From assembly GCA_013396995.1 (NCBI GenBank), contig VWZP01009169.1:2108218-2172217 (forward strand): DNA of 64,000 nucleotides, given 5' to 3'. The position numbers and the translations under genes were made by a program. Within the stretch, counting starts at the first letter, position 1. Each line of letters starts with the position of its first letter. The DNA comes from Dicaeum eximium (taxonomy: Eukaryota; Chordata; Aves; Passeriformes; Dicaeidae). The notes under the pieces were generated by a model. The model was not told the DNA's origin, did no database searches, and saw nothing but the letters and a program-made list of their open reading frames with translations. Positions 31,601 to 45,039 of the stretch are shown one piece after another.

Positions 31601-34600
31601 TGGAGTCTAAATGAAAGTGGGAAATCTTTACCAAAAAAGAAAATTTTTTTACACCCATCCCATGATCTGTACCTCCAAACTGCTGAGGGCCCTCTTGGCT
31701 GCACAGTGCCTCCCCTTAGCAGATGTGCCCAGAATGCCAGGGTGAGTCTGAGCAGCAATTGTCCCTGTCACACCATGGGAGAGGCTGTGCCCACAGCAGG
31801 GCAACACCTCCCTTCCTGCTTCCATGGGGCTCTGCCAGCTGACCCAGACAGGTTCTCCTCTGCAGTTTCTTTTCAGCACACATAAAGACACACATGGGAC
31901 CCTCAGGCACCCCTTGGCCTCTGTCCCAGTGAGGGGCACCAGGCAGGAGAGAAGAACAGAGTATGAAACATGAAAGAGAAAGAGGCTGTGATGTTATAGG
32001 GAGAGGGAAAATAAAGGACAAAGAAAGAGCAGGGAGGAGGAATGGTCTGGGATTTGGGAGAGCAGGTGGTACAAAGATACAAAGGTGTCACAAGGAGACA
32101 GTCCAAGTCATCATTGTAGATATATCCATGTAGATTCAATCTGTGCACAAATAATAGCAGATAGCTAAAATTAATTTAAAATCTCAAAAATATTGGAGCA
32201 ATTCTATGTAGGCACTACAAATCCAGCTGAAATTCTACACATAACATCTCTTCATAGGCTCTAAAACTTCTTCAGAGATACTACAAAAGTTAAGTGGGGA
32301 TATGGTTCCTGTTAAAGCAAAATGTTAAGAAGACATCCTAGGGAAAGAGCAGAAGACAAGGCTATTAGCAAGGGTTAGGTTTAAAAATCACTTCAATAAG
32401 AGTGCTACAAATGGTACAGGGTGAAAAGGAGGCCAGAGGAACAGGGAAGCCGGAAAAGCATTCTGGACTGACAACTCTTCCACCTCCAGGATGCCTGAGA
32501 GTCCTGGGTAAGGCTGCACTGACAAAAAGGGTGAGTGAAGGGTTAGTGTTGGGAGAGAGACAGGAGCTACTGCTCCAGTTGGAGTAGGGCAGGAAAGGTT
32601 GCCAAGGGATGGATGGTCTGCAAAAATAACTTTCCTATGATATCTTGCTTATCCTGACCATGACTGGGAAAGCTGGGACAAAAGTCAGCCAAGGTCAGCA
32701 ATTTGGATTGAGGTGTGGATCAGAGCTGGTGTTGGGAGAGGTGCAAATCTGTCTGTATTTTTGAGTGGGGCTGGAAGCAGGCTGCCAAACCACTGCTTAA
32801 GCTGCTGAAATAATTCATCTCCTGAGACCTTTTGTACAATAATGTGATGAAGGAATGTGTAATCTTTAGAGTATACTCCCTTTATCCCTCCTCCTTAGCT
32901 GATAATGTCAGGAAAAGAAACATGCAGTGAACAAAATCATGGCAAAATCACCACAGATAGAAAGACATATTAAATACCTTTTGCAAACAGGTGTTTAAGC
33001 CTATGTACTCATTGCTATAGTAGACCAAGGACACAAGGTGATTCAAAATGAAAATGTATTTGTCTCTGGATAACATTTGTTTCCAGAGTCATGGAAGTTA
33101 ATGATAACAACAATTTTTAGAGTATATTAAATGCCATCCTTCAAGACTTAATCCAACCTCTAACTATTTTGGGATCAGGATGAGATCAGGGATGGGGCTT
33201 GAGAACAAGGTTGAAAGGATTGATTATCCTACATCTGCCTGCTGTGAGGTTCTTACATCTTCCTCTGAAGCATGTAGTGCTGGCCAGGGTCAGAGGCAGG
33301 CAGCTGGATAGGAAGGCACCCTGGATTGGCTTATTTGTACTCCCCCTGCTCTGCCTTGGCTGCAAGCTATGCAAGGTTTTATGTCTGTAATCCACAGCTC
33401 TCCTTGAGGAGCACAGAGGGCCTCTGAAATGCTAAACAACCCAGGGAAAGAAGCTTACCTGAAGCCATGAGTATCCCAGCAGTCAAACCTCTGGCACAGA
33501 TTTTGGCTTCTTCCTCTTCTAAATGGCTAAAGGTTTGGATGTCTTTGTTTTCAGACCTGTATCTGAAAGATAAAGGAATTAGCAGGATTTCTTTAATCTT
33601 TGTGTTCTCCCAGATAAGTGTATTAGAGGAATTTTGTAGGTTATGGAAATATTTATTTTGAATTAAAATTAAAGCTGCACCACTCTGTGTTTATTGTATC
33701 TTAGTGTAGGGCACAACTGAGGCATGCAGTCTCCTATATCTGACCGCAGAAATGTCATTCCTCTTGCCCAGACCTGGCTAAATGAAATAACTATGCTCAT
33801 TTTCAGCAAAACCCAGTTTATAGCTTGTGATGCAGCACACATGGAGCCCAAAATGTCTCCTTAAATAGGTATTTTATTTTCAAGATTTCATGGGGAAATT
33901 GATTTTGGGTTTCAAGCAGCAAAGAACTAGAGGTGTAACCTAGGGCATTATGGAGTCAGCATGCCCAGTTACTGACAGAAGAGACCAATAATTGTATTTT
34001 TGTGTAAACTTCTTTTAGTGAACATAAGAATATCTCATCTACTTGAGTGCTCTCTAGCCAGTTTCTTCTAATTTAACCAGAGGAGAGGTTGCTGCTGCTG
34101 TCAAAGATAAAGAAGAATATAGAAAAAGTGATAGTTAACAGGAATGTTTCATCACTATGAGCAGAGTTCTTCCTGGTGTCCACAAAATTTCCTTCCCACC
34201 TCCAACAGAAATATAGTTTTCAGAAAAGATCAAGCCCAGAACACACTCTAAATCTCACAGGCAATGATTTGTAAACCAAGTGACCATATTTCTGGGGTTC
34301 AGTGCTCCTCTGCCTGAACAAAGGGATAGAGGGGAAGATGAGGAGTACAACATGAGCACCTCCCATCTCAGAACCTATGGGGTCTCTCTGATTCCTCCTC
34401 ATGGCAGTGTGAAGCCCTCCCTGAACAGAGCAGCCCACCAAGCACAGCCCAGCCCCAGCTGAAGTATATTTTCACCTAACAACCCTAACAATTGTATCAT
34501 AACCTTCCAAAAATCTCTCACTCTTAGCCCTGGCCCAGTCAACATTCAGGGAAATGCAATTTAATTAACCCTTTGTCACAACGACCCCATCCACATAAGC

Positions 34601-36031
34601 ACTAATGTTGGCTCAGTTGTATTGCCTCAGTTTCTCTTGTCAGTCTTTTTATTTTCCCCTTCTGCCTTTGGTAAGCTCTTTAAATTCAAGCACTAACCTC
34701 AGGCCAATTTTTTATTTCAAAGCTGGATTACTGCCTTAACTCTCTCTTCCCATTTTTCTACCACTTAGTTCAATGCTCTCTGACTGTGAGGATGTAACAC
34801 AGCAACAAAGGACCAGGAAAAAAGACAAGGGATTAAAGTATTAATGGATCTAAATACTTAATAGCTGGAAGGAAGAAAAGTGTGACCTATCTTAATCAGA
34901 AATAAAGTGGTGACAATAGGCTTGAGCTGGCTGTGTACATAATTGTTTATTTATTTGGTTAGTCATATATTTATTTATTTTTAAGGCAGCAGGTATCAAG
35001 AAAACATGCTTGAAAAGGTTTTATTCAAATGTGGCTTCAGACATGGTTTGGAAGTTTTCTACACTTTGAAACCAATCAAGGTATCATTCAAGGAAAAAAA
35101 AATTAAATCAGCTTTATGACGACTAGCCTACCAGACAAGAGGCAGTCAAGGATTGCAGATTGAGCCCACTGTGTGTAAATTACATAGATTTAAATACACC
35201 ACAAGGATCTTGGCAATTCTCAAAACTTATCCACATGCCTTTAAAACTGCATATTGAGGCTCCAGGCTCTGGAGTCAAGAGATTACAGAAGTCTCAGCTT
35301 TCATCACAAAATAACACTGAATGTCAACAAGGTTCAGATATCAATAAAAAACCTCCCAACTTTCATCTATTTATTTTTGACTTATGATTTTTGAAGGCAA
35401 AGTTATGGGGATGGTGTACCAACTTGTCTTTTCAGTCGCTGGAGTGAGCAGTGCAGTACACATGGGGCTGCTGTAAGTGTGCACATCTCTCAAGGGTGTT
35501 GGCTGCATCCTTTACTCTCACTCCAGCTGCACTGGGAGAAGGGACAGAAGATTTGAATTGTCAGTGCAAAGATTTAGATTTGTGACACCTCCTGCCTTGT
35601 GGGAAATCTGGGATGAAGACCTGTTCTGCTGAGACTTGTCCTGCCCCAAACAGAGAGTGCCTTTGGGGTCCCCTAGATTGAAGGAATGAGCAGCTGAGAG
35701 TGATACAGGGATTGCTTCAACCTACACCTTATTTGCTCCCCTCCTCTGAAGCACTGCAGCTTGACTCATCACTGTAACTCATCTCAGTAGCCTCTTGAGC
35801 TCTGAGCTGGATTGGGTTTCCTTTAACAAATCAGCCTTCTAGCCCCCATTTTAACATTAATTGATTGGAGATGCTTTTAACTGTTCCTTCTGGGTGTATT
35901 AATTTTTTACAGATTGAATTTGGTTTGATGAGGCAGGAAACCTGAAACTATTCCTGGCATCTCCTGCATACTCAGAATAACCGCTCTAATGCATTTAGAG
36001 CAGCACACAGCAACAGGGTGGTAATAGAGCA
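31601..36031. other. Unique gene-free sequence (4.4 kb)
   Basis: No gene supported. ATTTA-rich sequence lies at about 34940-34985. No further LINE blocks could be followed from the 31.3-kb fossil. Confidence 0.5.
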
Positions 36032-36069
36032 GGGTTGGGGACAGGGGGGGCAAAAGAAGTGGGGTAGGG
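36032..36069 (+). other. G-quadruplex-forming motif
   Basis: Five G runs (3, 4, 7, 4 and 3 bases) occur in 38 bases. The seven-G run can supply two tracts, so the first 19 bases alone meet the quadruplex rule with loops of 1-3 bases. It stands alone in unique sequence. Confidence 0.5.
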
Positions 36070-39000
36070 TGAGCCTAGGTAGTCACCTATCCATTTCCAA
36101 AAGACATCAGTAAGTGATTGCTTACTCATTTCATCTTTTATATTAAACACTCTTTTCCCAGCAATGCAGGCATTTTGATCAGGCTGGGGCTGCTGACATT
36201 AACAGATATTAAATATACTCAGGAGGAATATGATCAAATGTTTGAAGTGTCTAGTAAATGTGCTGTTAGCTGCCCTCTCAGGGAGGCTTAGTGCAAGCTA
36301 TTGTGTTTTGCTGAGCAAGAGAAAGGCTGGAATATTAGACAAGGAATCCAAAGGCAATTTTATCAGCAGTGTTATGCAGCCCTGGAACACATTGCTTTTC
36401 TATTGGAAGCTTTTCTGTTACAGCCATCAAATTACTTGCTATTCTTAAACATTGAAATGCCATTTTGCATCTTAAACCCTCCAAGCTGGCATGTGTAAAG
36501 GATTTCTGCGCTCAACAGCAATACCTCCTTCTTCTGCCACTGTGGTGAGGCTCTGGACAGGGCCAGGCTTTGATGCTTTGTTAAACCAAATAAAGGTTTC
36601 ATCCTTCCTGCTCACCCAGACAGGAGTGGGAGAAATACTTGGCCAAGCTCCTCTCTCACATAGCCCTACTCAGGCCAATGTTTAGCCCTTAGATGAGGTT
36701 GACTGATTCCATTCCTAGCAAGGTACCCTGAATCACCAAATAATCTTTGTCCATCTTAGAGAGTGTTTGTTTCTTCCCACAAGATTTTCTATCCTTTTAT
36801 TTACAGAGATGCAGTACCAGCAAACCCAAACATTACAGCTCAACTGTTCTGCTCCTGGAGCAGAGAAAATAACATATGAGAAGATAATTGCCAGAAGAGA
36901 AAGAGGGTTGGCCACACCAGAAGTTATATAAAAGAACATCAGGAAAATAGACTGGGAGATCTTCCCTGAAAAATATATCTCTGGCTATGCTCTGTTTTTC
37001 AGCTTTTGGTTTGATAAGAAGGCGCTTGAGGCTGCTCCTTCCTCTTGGCATGGGAGCGATACTGTGGGACCTCTGTAGGGTGGGCAATGTAAACACTCCC
37101 TTGCAGAAGTTTTCTCATCCTTAAAGCAGCATCTCTGTCCTGCGGGACTCTTCCACAGGGCTATAAAAAGGAAACCAAGTAAAAGTAAAAGGCCACTTTC
37201 TTTGGTAAAAGGCCAGGTTTCCCTTAGGGAAAAATGGCTGTTACATTTCACAGAAGAAATTCCATTTATTACTAAGTTACATAGATTAGTGACATGCACA
37301 GTATTTTTGGAAAGCATCCTTATTCCTTTAAAACTTCCCAGTATATCCAAATAATACATATACAGTCATGTCTGGACTAGATGCAGTCCTTCAAAATGCT
37401 CCTCTCTAACCAAAAGCTAAATTCAGCCAAACTCAAGGACCAGCTTTTATTTTGTATTGAAGAATTCATTCTTCATACAAATACCATTCTTCTGATGTAC
37501 ATCCACACCTTACCTGAGGTGGTCAGTCCCAGGAGCAGCCTGAAGCCTAGGACATTCCTGAGACCCAGGACTCCACATCCAAAACACCCATATAGATGAT
37601 TTGAATTCATCCTGAATTCAGTCCTGTCCACTTTTCCAAGAGGCAAGGGCCTTGTGAGGAAGGACTTGGACCATCTCATCTGTCCAATCAACTATGTGAT
37701 GCTGCTACAGGGCAGGAGTGAGGACAGCAGAGCCAGGCATCATGCTGTGGGATCCCTGAGCCCACCCAGCCTTTAGCACCTGTACATGTTCCTTTTCTCC
37801 CTCCTCCCCATAACCTGGGCTGAATAGCTGAATCAGCCCAGAAGTAGCCCAAGGCAGTGATTCCACAGGCTAGACAGCTAGTGCAGTTGGCTTCATTCTG
37901 GGCTTTGAGATTAGTCATTATTTGGTCTTGATGGTAGCAGGGAGCTGGCCAGTGCACTACAGAGGATTTTAACCCAGTGTTCAAGCACCAACAGGTGCTG
38001 GCTTTGGTGAACGAGTGGTATCATTGAGAAAAGCAAGCCCTGGGCCCTCCTGTTTTTTAAAGCAGCATGCTTATTTCAAATTCAAACCTGCAGTCTTTTT
38101 CTGCTCCTCTTTTTCCATTGCTAAAAACGGTTTTATGACAGATCTTGATGGATATGAATTGTCTGCCATATGTTGTTTCCTTTCCTGACTGTTATCTCCA
38201 TATGTCAAATGTACTTGGATCTGATGATCTCCATACAAATGATAACAAAACAAACAGACAAGGAGAGGCCAGACTACAGGGGAAACAGAATCTCTACCAG
38301 AGAACTGAAATACCAGCAGACAGCCTTTCTACAGGAGACTGTGCAGTTTACATGCTGTCACTCAAAAACAGTGACTCTTTCTAGGCACTCTCACACATTA
38401 GTTGCTCTCTGCTAAGACAGGATGTGTTCAAGGGGAAATTCCCTGGGGATCCACCACCAAGCTTAGGATATACAGAGTAGTGAGAGACATAAGAAATAAG
38501 GTTTGTTATGCCTCCAGCATAACTAGTGCCAAGCTTTTATAATTTGGGCTTTTTCCTGGTAAATTGGGTAAATTATCAGAAGTGCCTCAAGTGACTTAAA
38601 TTTACCAAATATTTGATTCCTTAAGTCCCTTAGACACTTAAGAAAAATGCATCTCTTCTCTCTTACACTCACTTATTTACTCCTTTATTTTCTTCTTACC
38701 ATATTGCCATTTTTTGGGTGTCTTTGAGACTTCTCCCACTCTCCAAGACAGCAAACAGCAAGGCATATTTAGAAAACACAGGATCATAAATACCTCATAA
38801 TAAAAGATAGTTTAAGGTTGGAATCCTACCATGTTGCCCCTAATTACATTTTCCCTAATGGTCCCAGTTTTGCTTTCCTAGAACAGACACAGGAATTGCT
38901 GCTCATCCTTCAGGCTGTTCCCCCCTGCAATGGGCATCTGTAAACCTGGGAGTACTTGGGCTGGCCAGAGACCCCTTGTTCTGTCTGTTGAAGAGAGGGC

Positions 39001-39811
39001 AGGATATTCCAGGGAGACTGGTGACCCTGAGGACAGGTGAAACCTTGCTCCACAGTGCTTTCCCCTCCTCTCTGTGATGGGAGCTTTCTCTGAGGCAACA
39101 CAGATCCAGAGTCATGTTGTGCAGCCCCTGAGACCATATTGCATCACTGTAAAGGAATCATCTTTCCAATGGGAAGCATACCTGTAGCCCTGCCTCCTTC
39201 CTTCTGTGCCCAAGCTTTCCTCAAGAGAGCATGACACAGTGCCTTTCTTCCTGGCTAAATCCACAAGGAATGAAATTGTTCTTTACAGACCAAGGTAAAT
39301 TTATGCAGTTCCTGAGAAAGAACCCACCAGCAATGTAAAAGTTAAAAACCATATTTCAAGTATGATAGCTTTTTACTTCCTCAAATTCTTCATCTCTGAA
39401 TCCTTCTTTTTTTTATTTTCTTTCTTTCTTCCCCTCACAGTTATTGCCTTGCTGAGCTGCTCAAGAGGGGAAGCATAGTGTTGGAATAGAGATCTTTCCA
39501 AGGTTAGAGAAGACACCTTTCACTTTAACAAATGACAGCCTCCATCTGGTTAGCATCCCTCTCATGTGTCTGTAACAGATACAGGCAGAATTGATTATCT
39601 TTACTTCAGGCCTACTAATTAAAGCCCTGCTCTGATGTAATGGTATCACTAAAATTTCCACTTAGGTCATCTGCGTTTTTCTGTGGATCCTGTTTCTTTT
39701 TTCAAGACAGAGATTATATTTAAGGGAGTAAATTTTTAAGGGAGACCAGATAGCAAAGAAATGAAAGGAGATAATGAGTCTAAACAACCAACACAAAGGA
39801 GTTTTAAGACC
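36070..39811. other. Unique gene-free sequence (3.7 kb)
   Basis: No gene supported. GGCTATAAAAAGG at 37159-37171 is a TATA-like string without other promoter marks. A weak CR1-like trace (AAGGTTGGAATCC near 38813) is too short to call. Confidence 0.45.
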
Positions 39812-39995
39812 TAGAATAATTCAGGTTTGAAGTGATATTAGGAATCCATCTAAACCAAGCACAAGCTCAAAATCATCTTCAAAAGCAGTCAGGTTGCTGA
39901 GGGCCCTGCCCAAAAGTTTTGAAAATTTTCAAGGATGGTGATGACATTCTCATTGGAGACTTGTTCCAGTACTGGATTGCACAATTTACAGGATA
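39812..39995 (-). mobile_element. CR1 LINE 3'-end fragment, strongly diverged
   Basis: The plus strand reads TAGAATAATTCAGGTTTGAAG, then CAGGTTGCTGAGGGCCCTG, TTTTCAAGGATGGTGATGAC and TTGTTCCAGTACTGGATTGC. This is the reverse complement of the CR1 3' region, where the family has GGTTGCTCAGGGC, CCAAGGATGGAG and CTGTTCCAGTGTTTGA. The element therefore runs on the minus strand and is cut off near 39995. Divergence is greater than in the 51.5-kb copy, so it is older. Confidence 0.75.
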
Positions 39996-42399
39996 ATACA
40001 ACAACCAAATAAACAGGTTTGTGGCTGCTATCTGTCTCGAGCTATCCTTTCAAGGCAAAACATGGAAAGCAGGCTGCTTTGTGGCTGCTATTTGCTTGGG
40101 GCTCAGCATCTACCCAAGAAAGCTTTAAGGCCCAGAAGAGGAGCTGGTAAATTGGTGTTTCAAGCTTCGTTTAACTACAATGCACACTAAGGATGCTAAC
40201 TCCTTGGGAAGTGTTACTCAGCCTGTACAGCCATTTGGTGAGCAGAGAGGAGGGAAAAAGGTCTGTAACAATTTGAAGAGCTGCTCTTGTGAGTCCAGCA
40301 CTTCCCAGAGCATCCCTCATCAGAGGACTGGCCACACTGCTCTTCAAAACCAGGAGGGTTTAGGGACTCATCAGTCACCATGCTACCAATGTTTTCATTG
40401 GTCTTCCAGTGTTACACAGACCTACTTTGCTACATAACGTGGCTGCAGCAGATTTCCTTCCATCTGTCCCATAATCTTTTCCAGGACTTTACTGAGAGGT
40501 CCAGGTCCACAGTACACTCAAGGGGGCAGTCACAGAGGGTACACAGGTAGAAATGAGCAGCAATGAGCAATCCAGGTCAGAGGAACAAACCAGGTGATGC
40601 CAGCTTCAGTGCCAAAGTGGATGCATTAAAATTGTGCTGAGTGCTGAGCCACTGCTGAAAGAGATCTCACTGGAATGAGTGCTGATGCTTGTGTGAGCAG
40701 TCAGGCACATAAAACAGACTGAAGCATTCAAGAGATGCCTCTTTCTAGAACTCAGGTTACCACTTGCTAGTTTGAGTGTAGTTAACAGAGGTCAGAGGTT
40801 CCCTGTAGCTCCTGGGTGAGCCCTTCTCTTCACAAACCTTGTCACCATTTGCTCTTGTGACAATGGTGGTCCCTCAGTCCTTTCTCATCAAAGGAAAGGA
40901 GATTGCAGCAGACCTTTGAATAGTCAGGGAAAGCTGAGATGTTTCTAAGAAGTTTATTTGTCATGTAGTTTATTTGTCAAATTTACTAACACCTAAGATA
41001 AAAGGCTTGCTGTTGGCTCAGCCAATACTAAGCAGACTAGTTGGGTTGGCTGTCTTCTACTTTTTGTTGTTACTACTTGTGAATTTAGAATATTAAAAAA
41101 AAAAGTATATACTGAGCTAGCTGAAACCGTAAGTTGATCCAAACAGAGTGAATAGACAGTACAACATGCTTGCACACACTGCAGTTTTCCTTTGAGTAAT
41201 TCTTGAATCAACCTCTCAAGTCTGAGATTTCAGTATTTAGCAGTAAAGTTCACACTTGTTAAAATTCAAATCTTCCGGGCCACTTGCTCATAAGCCATAG
41301 AAGTACTCTTCCTGGAAGTGCAATGTAAGTCAAGAAGTACATCGTGTACATAATTCAATTTATATTCAAGAAAAATGACTCTGCTGATTTTTCATACCCA
41401 TTCAGCTTTCCTGGACTCTGGCCTTCTGACTGTGCTTTGACAGGTGCTCTGAAAGCAGCAACCAGTTAAGCAAAAAGCATTGGGATATGGGAAGGGCTGA
41501 GGGCCAGAAGGGACCACTTTGAATGGACTGTGACCGCCCCAGCATTAGGGCTGAAAGAAAGCAACAATTTCAGACCTTCCTTCCCCACAGCCCCAGTTAT
41601 CAGAAGTCAGTCTGTCTATAAGGATTTAATAGTAAATAACTCCTGGTTTTGTCTCTGAGCATTGAGTACCAGTGTTACTGCCCTGGGGGAGCACTTAATG
41701 TCTCTGTCTATTTTAATTTCATATAATTTTGCACCGGTTCTTTAGAAATGCAATTTCATGCATTGCTTTGTTTCAGTCAATACCATCTAGACAAATTGAA
41801 GTCACTACATAAAGAAGCTCCTTAAAGGTAATAATGCCCTGCGATGAAAAGAAAATATTTGACTGCTTCGTATGCTTGAACAGGAAGGAATTGAAAGGAC
41901 CACTACCAACATCAGACAACCTCACCATTTAGTTTTATATTTCAAGAATTTGATTATGTTTTGTTGTCAAACTCTTGTGGCTCAGTTCAGAACTGTTTTT
42001 ACCAATACACAGAGCACTTCAAAGCTGCTGGTGTAATTGCTTCTGTTTAGATGGTGCCCTTTAATCAACACAAGATCTTGCACTGCAGACAGCATATGTA
42101 GAACTCGTAGAAAGCCTTGCCAGAACCTTCACAGGCTCTAAAAAAACAGGCCTCTCTGTGAGTGGAAAATAATAGAAATCATAAAGCTTCCCTAATTAGT
42201 GCATTCAGTTTTGGTGCCATCTAAAGACTGAAGCATGTAAGTCTCCATGTTTAAAATTAATTCTACAAGACAGAGAGGAATCACTGTAGTGCACAAGCAG
42301 AACCAGGAAAGATGAGAGAGGAGGAAATGGAACAGCAAAACGACCGTGGCACTAATGATTATGTCTAATAACAAGATGTTGCAAGTGCTAAATTGTCCA
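39996..42399. other. Unique gene-free sequence
   Basis: TTTGTGGCTGCTAT is repeated at 40018-40031 and 40078-40091. No gene supported. The block at about 41690-41870 is repeat-free and AT-rich, with ATGCAATTTCATGCATTG octamer-like sequence, and may be a conserved element. Confidence 0.45.
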
Positions 42400-42438
42400 G
42401 AGAGAGAGACAGAGTGTGTGTGTGTGTGTGTGTGTGTG
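42400..42438 (+). repeat. AG and GT microsatellite
   Basis: A short AG run (42400-42409) and a 25-base pure GT run (42414-42438) are followed by CGCATGTG. It is a typical vertebrate dinucleotide microsatellite, likely polymorphic. Confidence 0.95.
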
Positions 42439-44845
42439 CGCATGTGAGACCATGGGACTAGAATCAAAAGTGAACTCCCAAATCTCAGTGGAGTTGAGCA
42501 AGTTTTTAATATAAATAACTTCTTAAATGAAGTTTATCCTATAGTCTATTTAGTCATTGCAAAATGTCTTGTTGACTGGTTTGAGATTTTTTTTTGTGAA
42601 ACTAATTCACCATTTAAAATTGTATCTGAAAACCTGTTAATTAATTCAAGTGATCTACAGTTCATTCACAAGGTGTTTTTGGAAAAATTCAGCACCAAAA
42701 ATTGGGCTGGTTTTGTATAGATTTCTAGATAGATTAATATGCCTCTCTGTCTCTAGCTGCTATGCTTCATTAATTGCTAATACTGGTTTTCAAAGGCAGA
42801 ATCTATTGCAAATTTAAAATTCACTGTCTGAAAAAAAAAGTCACACACCAGCTAAAATTCATGGTAAAATGTAAATGTAAAAAAAATTTTTTCCTTTTTC
42901 TGAAATTTCTGTGGGCACATATGCTCCTGGGAACTCTGGCCTCCAGCTTCCCTCAGGAGCATTTGGCAGGGACAATAATAACAACATCCCAAAACAACAG
43001 AGGGCTTGCAAACATCACAGCAAAGGACTAGAGGAATCAACTTGTGGGAAAAGCAACAGTTTGAGTCTACAGCTGTTGACATGAGATGCATTTCAGACAG
43101 ATGTTTTGCATAAATTGAAGAGGTATCCCAAGCAAGGACAATCCCAGCAAATTCATTTGAAATCACAAATATTAATGGCTAGTTAACTAAAGGAATCACT
43201 GAAAGTTTTGGTATTTCTATACTGTTAATGAGTGGAGGTATCCTGAGTTTAGGTGGCACATTTCTTTGCACAAATGATGGATGGTCACATCCCATCCTGC
43301 TAAAGCAGTACATCTCTAAATAAATCCCCCTAGATTTGGGATAATGACAACACAGATACTACAGCATGTGACTGCAGCTGCTGAAGTTCAATTTTATTAA
43401 GTGATGTCTAAGGAGAACAAAGTAACTTCCTGTACATATTTGAAGATCAGAGTTGAAAAAGGGCAGTGTAAATGGTACCAAAATATAACAACATGTCTGT
43501 ATGGTGCTAAGCAAGTCAGAGGATCTGACTGCAACACGGTGAAGATTCACACATGCCATACATCTTAAACACATTACAGGTGAGTTCCCTGATTCAGATG
43601 CTCAAATGGATATAAAATGTGAAGTATAATTTTTTAAAAAGTGTTTCTAATAGTGCAATATTCCAAGCCAAGGGACAGAATTGCCAGAAAAGGGGTAGAA
43701 CCCACAATTTTGAGATACAGACATTGTCTGATAGCTGCTCTGTCCAGAGGCAGCTAGAGGGAAGGTGATTTGGTCTCTTCCATGTATAGCTGTGATTTTC
43801 TAGCAGCCAGTGTTAGGGGAAAAAAGAAACTTCTGTTTTCCTGAGGGTAAAATAATCCACTCTTTCAAATTCATTTCTATGGCAACATCGATGACTCCCA
43901 GAGAATGGGACAGCGTGTTCTCCACTCCACTTTGTGCCCCGTCTTCAGACAACTCTTCCCCTGCTCAGCACCTCTTTCTGGTACTTATTGCTTCCTTGTC
44001 AATGGCAAACCTACCTCCATCACTGCTGCTGTAGGTTATGGCATCAGGCTAGACTCCAAAATCCATGGAGGCAGGACTGACAGCAGGCAATAATTTAAAT
44101 TAATTGAGATTTCCCTCCTCATTTGGAAACAATTCAGGGAAAACATAAACCTTGTCATGTTTGAAAGATGGCTTAATACTACACTCCTGAATGAGACATG
44201 ACTGAGTCTTAATCCCACTGAGTGAAACTTGACCTATTTGTATTAAGGGTTTATTATTATCTCTGATATTTCTCCCACTCTAAATCCTATGTGCATCATT
44301 TACATGGGATTTTTAAATGGCAAAGCAAAATCCATTTGGAGAGACATTTTCCCATTTTAATAACATTTTCACACACATCAGATAAGTCAGTCACTGCTGC
44401 AAGCTCAGCTTCCCTTTTCTGCAGTGATCAAAATTAAATGCTAGCTGATCTCCTGGGAGGCTACAAACTGAGCCCAGCCCAGCAAGACACTGTGGTGGGT
44501 ACTGATGCTCTCAGTGAATCCCATCACTACTTATTCATGAGTTTAACAGTAAATCAACACCATGTTCTTAGAGAAATCACAGGATCCTAGTCCAGCAATT
44601 TTTTCTGAGTGTTTCTTTATACTCTGAGACCAGACTTCAAACCACCTCACAAAGTGTCAAGTTAGAACCTGCCTCCACGGTAGATCAGGTGAAGAAGTGG
44701 CCCTGAAGTTAACATGGGAGCTTAGAGGTAAAGATGGGAGATCTTTCCTGTCAGGAACCTAAGAAGAAAGTGTCAAATTCAGGCTTTGCTCTTGTTTGGA
44801 CAAACTCAATATAAAGCTTCTTTTTTTCAAGAAGGAGCAGAATAT
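42439..44845. other. Unique gene-free sequence
   Basis: No gene, LINE copy or long repeat recognised. Confidence 0.5.
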
Positions 44846-44872
44846 AACTTCCTTTTTTTCTCTTCCCCACAG

Positions 44873-45039
44873 AACAGGTGTCTCCCTGTCTTTGCAGTAA
44901 GGAGCTGAAAGGAGAACTAGGAAGACCAGAGTGCAACCTCCCTAAGTCGTGTTCAGCACTGCCAGGCTAAACCAGAGCTGGCCAGGGTTCATCCCAATAA
45001 ACACCGGGGACTCTCAGCACCAGCCGTGTCTTTTTACAG
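44873..45039 (+). other. Candidate non-coding exon bounded by strong splice-site matches
   Basis: An acceptor with the form CTTTTTTTCTCTTCCCCACAG ends at 44872. A donor of the form ACAG-GTAAGG begins its GT at 45040. The 167 bases between have a stop in every plus-strand frame, so this cannot be an internal coding exon. It could be an exon of a long non-coding RNA or chance pairing of two good sites. No transcript evidence is available from sequence alone. Confidence 0.25.

Noticed and set aside
38790..38830. Possible CR1 tail (AGGATCATAAATACC, then AAGGTTGGAATCC)
   Set aside because: Only two short blocks match, and no downstream CR1 block follows.
40513..40530. CTCF-like ACTCAAGGGGGCAGTC
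   Set aside because: It matches the central core but not the CCA flank or the pyrimidine before AG, so it is too weak.
44575..44690. AATCACAGGATCC string resembling a CR1 end
   Set aside because: Following sequence does not match any CR1 block.
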